Below, piece by piece: positions 58,474 to 64,000 of a stretch of 64,000 nucleotides of DNA (positions are counted from its first letter, which is position 1; each line of letters starts with the position of its first letter). The DNA is from Rothia santali (GTDB lineage: Bacteria > Actinomycetota > Actinomycetes > Actinomycetales > Micrococcaceae). Both the position numbers and the translations under genes were made by a program. The notes under the pieces are model-generated. The model was not told where the DNA came from, did no database searches, and saw only the letters and a program-made list of their open reading frames with translations. The stretch covers positions 1 through 64,000 of the forward strand of contig NZ_JANAFB010000018.1 in NCBI RefSeq assembly GCF_024199905.1, in the 5' to 3' direction.

Positions 58474-59298
58474 ATGTCCGCACCCCACACCGCTTCCCTG
58501 CCGTCGGCTCCCCCGCCGGCCCCGCCCGCCGGGACGGCACCGGGCCCCGTCCCGGAGGCCGCGCCCGGCGACGTCCGGACCGACGACGTCGAGCCCGCTG
58601 CCTCGGAGCGCCCGGCAGCCTCGGACTTCCGGGCCGCGCTACGCAGCGCCGGCGTGATCTGGCTGGGCATCTTCGTCCTGGGCATCGGGTTCGGGGTGCT
58701 GGTCACCGCCCACGGGCTGCCGTGGTGGCTCGCCCCGGTGATCTCCGCGACCGTGTTCGCCGGGTCCGTCGAGTTCGTCCTGATCGGGCTGATCGCCGCG
58801 GGTGCTCCGCTGGCGGGCATCGCCCTGACGACCTTCCTCATGAACTCGCGGCACCTCTTCTACGGCCTGTCCTACCCGCTGCACCGCATCCGCAGCCGGT
58901 GGGGGCGGCTCTACGCCATCTTCTCCCTGTGCGACGAGGCCTTCGCGATCCTCTCCAGCCGGGACCCGAGGACGCTGACCGGCGGGCGCATGATCTGGAC
59001 CCACGTGGGCATGCACGCGGGCTGGGCCACGGGCGCGGTGCTGGGCGGGCTGACGGGCGCGACGCTGCTCTCCGGCGTCGAGGGCCTGGACTTCATCCTG
59101 ACCGCGCTGTTCATCGTGCTGGCGGTGGACGCCTACCTGAGCCGGCCGGATCCGCTGACGGCCGTGCTGGCCGGCGTCTCGGCGGTCGTCGCGATCCTCC
59201 TGGTGCCGGGCTCGATGCTCCCGGTCGCCATGGCCGTGTTCCTCGCGACCCTGGTCGCCCGCTTCGCCATCGCCTCCAGGAGGTCACGTCGTGCCTAG
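58474..59298 (+). CDS. azlC: AzlC-family branched-chain amino-acid exporter subunit
   Basis: The 274-aa protein has a Pro/Ala-rich cytosolic N-terminus (about 1-48) and the AzlC membrane domain: GIFVLGIGFGVLVTAHGLPW, ATVFAGSVEFVLIGLIAAG, TTFLMNSRHLFYGLSYPLHR (signature) and FSLCDEAFAI. With AzlD it exports branched-chain amino acids or analogues. The promoter is leaderless. The stop overlaps the azlD GTG by 8 bp, so synthesis is coupled. It is divergent from an Lrp-type regulator, the classical arrangement. Confidence 0.93.
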   Translation: MSAPHTASLPSAPPPAPPAGTAPGPVPEAAPGDVRTDDVEPAASERPAASDFRAALRSAGVIWLGIFVLGIGFGVLVTAHGLPWWLAPVISATVFAGSVEFVLIGLIAAGAPLAGIALTTFLMNSRHLFYGLSYPLHRIRSRWGRLYAIFSLCDEAFAILSSRDPRTLTGGRMIWTHVGMHAGWATGAVLGGLTGATLLSGVEGLDFILTALFIVLAVDAYLSRPDPLTAVLAGVSAVVAILLVPGSMLPVAMAVFLATLVARFAIASRRSRRA

Positions 59299-59617
59299 TC
59301 CCGGTTATATCGTCGCGGTCATCGCGATCGCGGTGGGCATCACCTTCGTCCTGCGCCTGACGCCGTTCCTCGCCGCCCCGAAGCTGCGCGACTCCGCGGC
59401 CATGACGGCGGTCTCGCGGTGGATGCCGCTGGGCATCGTGGTGATCCTCGCGGTCTACGGCCTGTCCACCATCGACTTCTCGGCCCCCGGACACGGCGTC
59501 CCGGCGCTCTCGGGCGCGGCCGCGACCGTGCTGGTGCACGTGTGGCGGCGCAACGCGGTGCTGTCGATCGTGGCGGGCACCGCCGTGTGTCTGGTGCTCG
59601 CCAACCTGGTGTTCTGA
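59291..59617 (+). CDS. azlD: AzlD-family transporter subunit
   Basis: The 108-aa partner of AzlC has four short hydrophobic segments: YIVAVIAIAVGITFVLRLTP, MPLGIVVILAVYGLSTI, ALSGAAATVLVHVWRRN and VLSIVAGTAVCLVLANLVF. Start is GTG at 59291 inside the azlC end; AGGAGGTCAC lies just upstream, a strong ribosome-binding site. The length is normal. A terminator at 59732-59761 follows after GC-rich repeats. Confidence 0.92.
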   Translation: MPSPGYIVAVIAIAVGITFVLRLTPFLAAPKLRDSAAMTAVSRWMPLGIVVILAVYGLSTIDFSAPGHGVPALSGAAATVLVHVWRRNAVLSIVAGTAVCLVLANLVF

Positions 59618-59731
59618 GGGTCGCGCGCGGGGCGCGGGGCCGACGCCGCCGCTCGGCGTCGCGGCGGTCCCCGGGTCCGGTGCCTCGGCGGTCCCGGGTC
59701 CGGCGGGGCGGACGGCCCCCGGATGCGAACG

Positions 59732-59761
59732 AGGCCGGCACCCCTTCCGGGGTGCCGGCCT
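59732..59761. terminator. Bidirectional terminator azlD/sufE
   Basis: A 13-bp perfect stem (59732-59744 with 59749-59761; AGGCCGGCACCCC and its complement) has a TTCC tetraloop and ends in TTCT. The 218-bp gap around it (59618-59835) has imperfect GC-rich repeats but no gene. Confidence 0.85.
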
Positions 59762-59835
59762 TCTGCGTCGGTGCGATCCGGCGCCGCGCCGGCGCGGTCC
59801 GGCACCGGCCGGAGCCTCGGCCGCGCCGGCCCGGC

Positions 59836-60288
59836 TCAGGCGCTCGTCGCGGCCGCCTTCTGCGCCACCTGGCGCTGGATACGGGTCAGCATGCCGCTCA
59901 TGCCGTTGAGCCGCAGCGGGCTCACGGCCTCGGCCAGCGAGAGCCGCAGGGCGAAGTCGCTCGGGACCGCCAGGACGGTCGCGGCGGGGGCGCCGTCGAG
60001 CCCCTCCTGCAGGATGCCCGCGAAGCCGCGCGTCGTCGGCGCCTCCGGCGGGGCCGAGAAGAACAGGTGGACGGTGCCGTCGTCGTCGACCTCGGTCAGG
60101 AGGAAGATCGGCGACTGGCACTCGGGCACCGGCTCCAGCAGCTCCGGGTGGTCCGCCAGGCGCGCGGGCAGGGCCGGCAGGCCGTTGCTGAACTCCAGCA
60201 GCAGCTGGAGCCGCTCGGGCGCGGGCAGCTCGGCGAAGTCGTCGGCGATCTCCTGGAGGGAGGCCGGCAGGTCGATGGTCGCGGACAT
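59836..60288 (-). CDS. sufE: SufE-like sulfur-acceptor protein
   Basis: The 150-aa protein has the SufE fold: LQEIADDFAELPAPERLQLL, then the persulfide-accepting cysteine in VPECQSPIFLLTEV, FFSAPPEAPTTRGFAGIL and LSLAEAVSPLRLNGMSGML. It should take sulfur from a cysteine desulfurase or pass it on. Its ATG directly follows the stop of the sulfurtransferase gene (no spacer), so both are made together. This rhodanese-SufE pair is common in actinobacteria. No suf operon is visible in the window. Confidence 0.93.
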   Translation of the reverse strand: MSATIDLPASLQEIADDFAELPAPERLQLLLEFSNGLPALPARLADHPELLEPVPECQSPIFLLTEVDDDGTVHLFFSAPPEAPTTRGFAGILQEGLDGAPAATVLAVPSDFALRLSLAEAVSPLRLNGMSGMLTRIQRQVAQKAAATSA

Positions 60289-61191
60289 CTAGGCGGCCAC
60301 CGCCTCGCCCGGCTGCTCGCCGCGCGCGATCGGCACGCGCACGGCGTTGCCCCACTCGGTCCACGAGCCGTCGTAGTTGCGCACGCTCCGGAAGCCCAGC
60401 AGGTACTTCAGGACGAACCACGTGTGGCTCGAGCGCTCTCCGATGCGGCAGTAGGCGATGACGTCCTGGCCCGGCTCCAGGCCGAGCTCGGCCTGGTAGA
60501 CCTCGCGCAGGTCCGCGGCGGACTTGAAGGTGCCGTCCTCGCGCGCGGCCCGGGCCCACGGCACCGAGTGCGCGGTGGGGATGTGGCCGCCGCGCAGGGC
60601 GCCCTCCTCGGGGTAGTCCGGCATGTGGGTGCGGCGGCCGGTGTACTCGTCGGCGCTGCGCACGTCGATCATCGGCACACGGCCGATGGCGTCCCTGACC
60701 TCGGGGAGGAAGGCGCGGATCGCGGCGTCCTCGCGCTCCACCACCGGGTACTCGGACGCGGCGGGGGCGGGGACCTCGGTGGTGGTCTCGCGGCCCTCGG
60801 CGAGCCACTTGGCGCGGCCGCCGTCCATGAGCCGGACGTCCTCGTGGCCGAAGAGCTCGAAGACCCACAGGGCGTAGGCGGCCCACCAGTTGGACTTGTC
60901 GCCGTAGATCACCACGGTGGTGTCGCGGGAGATGCCCTTGGCGGACATCAGCCGCGCGAACCCCTCGCCGTCGACGTAGTCGCGGGTCACCGGGTCGTTG
61001 AGCTCGGTGTGCCAGTCGATCTTCACGGCGCCGGGGACGTGCCCGGTCTCGTAGAGCAGGACGTCCTCGTCGCTCTCCACGACGACGACGCCGGCGTCGT
61101 CGGCGTGCTCCGCGACCCAGTCGGTGCTCACCAGGCGCCCGGGGTGCGCGTACTCCGCGAACTCCGGGTGCTGATCGGTCGGTGCTGTCAC
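60289..61191 (-). CDS. Thiosulfate/3-mercaptopyruvate sulfurtransferase
   Basis: The 300-aa protein has two rhodanese domains. The first (about 20-135) is inactive in sequence, with [20 protein letters not shown]. The second (about 165-290) has [12 protein letters not shown] and the catalytic cysteine loop [14 protein letters not shown], the CRxGERS form usual in actinobacteria. It transfers sulfane sulfur, probably to SufE encoded immediately after. The start is GTG 61191, with GGAGGC 5 nt upstream. A short 47-bp gap separates it from the uvrA-like gene. Confidence 0.94.
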   Translation of the reverse strand: MTAPTDQHPEFAEYAHPGRLVSTDWVAEHADDAGVVVVESDEDVLLYETGHVPGAVKIDWHTELNDPVTRDYVDGEGFARLMSAKGISRDTTVVIYGDKSNWWAAYALWVFELFGHEDVRLMDGGRAKWLAEGRETTTEVPAPAASEYPVVEREDAAIRAFLPEVRDAIGRVPMIDVRSADEYTGRRTHMPDYPEEGALRGGHIPTAHSVPWARAAREDGTFKSAADLREVYQAELGLEPGQDVIAYCRIGERSSHTWFVLKYLLGFRSVRNYDGSWTEWGNAVRVPIARGEQPGEAVAA

Positions 61192-61238
61192 TGTGCCTCC
61201 ATCGCTCGTCTTCTGGGGTGTTCTGGCTCGATTATCCC

Positions 61239-63968
61239 TCATGCACCAGAACGGTCCGGGGCGGTGGGGATATTCCCGGCCGGCTCGGTCGGGTCCGGCA
61301 CGACGCCGTCCGGCCCGGAGCCGTCCGGCCCGGACCTCTCCGGGGCCGCGCCACCCGCCGCGGGACGCTCCGCCAGGCGGGCCAGGCAGCGGCCGGTCGC
61401 GCTCGCGGGGTCCGCCGCGACCTCGGCCGGGGCGCCCCGGGCCACGATCCGCCCGCCGCGCTCCCCCGCGCCGGGGCCCAGGTCCACGACGTGGTCGGCC
61501 TGCGCGATCACCCGCAGGTCGTGCTCGACGGCGACCACCGTGTTCCCCTGGTCCGTGAGCCGGTTCAGCTCGGCGACCAGCAGCTCGACGTCGGCCGGGT
61601 GCAGTCCGACGGTCGGCTCGTCCAAGAGGTAGACGGTGTGGCCCCGCGGGGCCCGCTGCAGCTCGGTGGCGAGCTTGATCCGCTGCGCCTCGCCGCCGGA
61701 GAGCTCGGTGGCCGGCTGGCCGAGGGTCAGGTAGCCCAGCCCGATCGCGTCCAGGGCCTCGAGCGCGCGGCTCACCCCGGCGTCGTCGGCGAAGACCTCG
61801 CGGGCGGCGCGGACGCTGAGCTGCAGGATCTGGGCGACGTCGTGGCCGTTCCAGGCGACCTCGAGGGTCTCCGGGGCGTAGCGGGCGCCGTGGCAGTCGG
61901 GGCAGACGGCGTAGCTGCCCGGGAGGAAGACCAGCTCGACCTCGATCCGGCCCTCGCCCGCGCAGGTCGGGCAGCGGCCCTCGGCCACGTTGTAGGAGAA
62001 GCGGCCGATGCCCCAGCCGCGCTCGCGGGCCAGCGGGGTCGCGGCGAAGAGGCGGCGGACCCGGTCGAACAGGCCCGTGTAGGTGGCCAGGCAGGAGCGC
62101 GGGCTGCGGCCGATGGGCTTCTGGGTGATCCGCACGAGCCGGTCCACCGCCTCGGCGCCCTCGACCGAGGCGACGACGGGGGCGGCGTCCTCGGCCGGGT
62201 CGAGCGCGTCCGCGTCGGCGTCGGCCCCGGTCTCGGCCGGCTCCGGGTCGTCGGCGAGCGCGGTGCGCACCCGCTCCCCCAGCACGCCCCCGAGGACGTG
62301 GGTGACCAGCGTCGACTTCCCCGCCCCGGAGACGCCCGCGACCGCGGTGAGGCAGCCGAGGGGCAGGTCCAGGTCGACGTCGTGCAGGGTGCGCGCCCGG
62401 ATGCCGGTCAGCCGCAGCCGCCCGGAGGGCTCGCGCGTCTCCTCGGCCGTCCGGAGCTCCGGGGCGGGGGCCCGGAGGCTGCGGGCCGTCGCGGACTCGG
62501 CGTGGTCCAGCAGCCCCTCGACCGGACCCGAGTGCAGGACCCGCCCGCCCTCGACGCCCGCGCCGGGCCCGACGTCGACCACCCAGTCCGCCTGCGCCAC
62601 CAGGTCCATGTCGTGCTCGACCAGCAGGACCGAGTTCCCCTCCTCGAGGAAGCGCCGGAAGAGGTCCCGCAGCACGCCCTTCTCCGAGGGGTGGAGGCCC
62701 GCGGAGGGCTCGTCCAGGACGTAGGCGACGCCGAACAGCCCGGCCCGCAGCTGCGCCGCGAGCCGCAGCCGCTGCAGCTCCCCCGAGGACAGGCTCTGCG
62801 CCCGCCGGTCCAGGGACAGGTGCCCGAGCCCCAGGCCGACGACGGCGCGCAGCACCGGCAGGATGCTCTCCAGCAGGAGCCGCTCGGCCTCCTCCTCCGG
62901 GGTCCCGCCCCCGCCGGGCAGCCGGTCCTCGCGGCCGGCGAGGCGTTCCAGCAGGTCCTCCGCGGCGCGCTCGCCCAGCCGGTGGATGGGCTCGCCGAGG
63001 TACGTGACCCGCAGGGCGTCCCGGGTCAGGCGGTGGCCCTCGCACTCCGGGCAGCGCCGGGTCTGGAGGTGGCGCAGCGCTCGACGCCGGGAGCGCTCGG
63101 TCTTGGACTCGTCGGCGGTGCGGCGCAGGTAGCGCGCCACGGAGGTCCACTTGCCCTGGTAGTTGCGCTGGATGCGGCCGGCCTCGCGCTCCGGGACCAC
63201 GGTGACCACCGGCTGCTCGTCGGTGAACAGGATCCACTCGCGGGTGTCCTCGGGCAGCTCCCGCCACGGCACGTACAGGTCGATGCCCAGGGTGCGCAGG
63301 ATGTCCCGGAAGTTCTTGCCGAGCCAGGCCCCGGGCCAGGCGGCGATGGCGCCCTCGGCGATGCTCAGGGACGGGTCCGGGACCATCGAGGCCTCGGTGG
63401 GCTCGCGCAGGACCCCGGCCCCGTGGCAGGCGGGGCACATGCCCTCGGGGGTGTTGGGGCTGAAGGCGTCGGAGGTGAGCCGGCCGCCGTGCAGGGCGGA
63501 CCCGCGGGAGAGCACGTCGGCCGGGTGCTCGCCCGCACGGGAGTAGAGCAGCCGCACGGCGTTGGACAGCGTGGTCACGGTCCCCACGGTGGAGCGGGCG
63601 CCGCCGGCCGAGGTGCGCTGCTCGAGCGCGACGCTGGGCGGCATGCCGGTCACCGAGCCGACGCAGGGGTCCATCGCGTCCCCCAGCAGGCGCCGGGCGA
63701 AGGGCGCGATGGACTCGAGGTACCGGCGCTGGACCTCGCCGTGCAGGGTGCCGAAGGCCAGGGAGGACTTGCCTGACCCGGAGACGCCGGTGAAGGCCAC
63801 CAAGGCGCCGCGCGGGAACTCCAGGGAGACGTGGCGGAGGTTGTGCAGGTGGGCGTCGGCCGCGCGGATGTGGCCCGTTCCGGGGGCGTGGCCGGAGGGG
63901 TCCGCCGGGGGTGCCTGGGTCCCCGGGGCCGCCAGGGTCGCTGAGACCACCGGGTCCATCGGGTCCAT
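61239..63968 (-). CDS. Class II UvrA (UvrA2) ATPase, possibly 5'-incomplete
   Basis: The 909-aa protein has two ABC ATPase halves: Walker [19 protein letters not shown] near the N-terminus, signature [15 protein letters not shown] and Walker [16 protein letters not shown]; then second Walker [33 protein letters not shown] and [16 protein letters not shown]. The zinc-hook cysteines CPAC, CPEC, CPTC and CPDC are present. The UvrB-binding region of class I UvrA is not evident, so it is a UvrA2 type, linked in other bacteria to DNA-adduct or intercalating-drug tolerance. The frame is open to the window edge; ATG 63968 (MDPMDP) is the first start seen but the true one may lie outside. The C-terminal tail has GPDG repeats. 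Confidence 0.88.
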   Translation of the reverse strand: MDPMDPVVSATLAAPGTQAPPADPSGHAPGTGHIRAADAHLHNLRHVSLEFPRGALVAFTGVSGSGKSSLAFGTLHGEVQRRYLESIAPFARRLLGDAMDPCVGSVTGMPPSVALEQRTSAGGARSTVGTVTTLSNAVRLLYSRAGEHPADVLSRGSALHGGRLTSDAFSPNTPEGMCPACHGAGVLREPTEASMVPDPSLSIAEGAIAAWPGAWLGKNFRDILRTLGIDLYVPWRELPEDTREWILFTDEQPVVTVVPEREAGRIQRNYQGKWTSVARYLRRTADESKTERSRRRALRHLQTRRCPECEGHRLTRDALRVTYLGEPIHRLGERAAEDLLERLAGREDRLPGGGGTPEEEAERLLLESILPVLRAVVGLGLGHLSLDRRAQSLSSGELQRLRLAAQLRAGLFGVAYVLDEPSAGLHPSEKGVLRDLFRRFLEEGNSVLLVEHDMDLVAQADWVVDVGPGAGVEGGRVLHSGPVEGLLDHAESATARSLRAPAPELRTAEETREPSGRLRLTGIRARTLHDVDLDLPLGCLTAVAGVSGAGKSTLVTHVLGGVLGERVRTALADDPEPAETGADADADALDPAEDAAPVVASVEGAEAVDRLVRITQKPIGRSPRSCLATYTGLFDRVRRLFAATPLARERGWGIGRFSYNVAEGRCPTCAGEGRIEVELVFLPGSYAVCPDCHGARYAPETLEVAWNGHDVAQILQLSVRAAREVFADDAGVSRALEALDAIGLGYLTLGQPATELSGGEAQRIKLATELQRAPRGHTVYLLDEPTVGLHPADVELLVAELNRLTDQGNTVVAVEHDLRVIAQADHVVDLGPGAGERGGRIVARGAPAEVAADPASATGRCLARLAERPAAGGAAPERSGPDGSGPDGVVPDPTEPAGNIPTAPDRSGA

Positions 63969-64000
63969 CGGGGGCGTCGTCTGGGTCGTCGAATCCGCGC

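Overview
The window is very GC-rich DNA from a high-GC actinobacterium. Mycothiol deacetylase (MshB), coproheme decarboxylase (HemQ), TatB, DUF3107, DUF3117, a 7Fe ferredoxin, AdnAB-type helicases and many leaderless promoters all point that way. The gene set and order suggest Micrococcales, probably Micrococcaceae (Kocuria/Micrococcus/Arthrobacter-like); the genus is not certain. No rRNA, tRNA, CRISPR array, insertion sequence or prophage was recognised. About 53 genes are supported.

Layout. 1-0.9 kb: a rearranged edge, where a 111-bp inverted copy of a membrane-protein gene is joined to a fragment of an Lrp-type regulator. 1-4.6 kb: a cytidine-deaminase/GNAT fusion, a small membrane protein, a MoaF-like protein and an SDR. 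4.4-11.7 kb: an AdnB-like motor lacking its usual nuclease tail, a badly frameshifted AdnA-like helicase/nuclease, and a divergent DnaQ-type exonuclease. 11.8-22.8 kb: a heme locus of the coproporphyrin-dependent pathway, hemE-hemG-hemQ-hemH-hemC-hemD-hemB-hemL on the minus strand and hemA diverging. Most internal junctions overlap by a few bases (stop/start overlaps). 23-33 kb: DUF3107, a DEAD-box helicase, an orphan DNA methyltransferase, a PHP protein, aminopeptidase P, a YflT-like stress protein, MgtE-N/CBS protein, DUF1003 and Mrp. 33-39 kb: TatB, DUF3117, a mannosyltransferase and the glutamate ABC transporter gluABCD. 39-49 kb: lysine/peptidoglycan and central-metabolism genes (dapE, dapD, galE, gltA, dapC, fdxA), mshB and typA. 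49-64 kb: BCCT osmolyte carrier, pgi, Nudix, monomeric icd, a LysP-like permease, Lrp with azlCD, sufE with a sulfurtransferase, and a class II UvrA at the right edge.

How it fits together. HemA and HemL make 5-aminolevulinate, and HemB/C/D/E carry it to coproporphyrinogen. HemG (CgoX), HemH (CpfC) and HemQ (ChdC) finish heme by the Gram-positive route. DapD, DapC and DapE are three successive steps to diaminopimelate. GltA and Icd are consecutive TCA steps feeding glutamate metabolism, next to a glutamate importer. Several genes (typA, mshB, fdxA-dapC, dapD/dapE, tatB, mrp, mgtE-like) occur in the same general order as in mycobacteria, so much of 30-49 kb is conserved actinobacterial backbone.

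Quality caution. Several otherwise normal genes (SDR, adnA-like, hemD, hemG, DEAD helicase tail, stress protein, mannosyltransferase) contain frame changes in extremely GC-rich stretches. Many are more likely assembly indels than true pseudogenes. The most unusual recurring pattern is short tandem duplication that includes stop codons at gene 3' ends.
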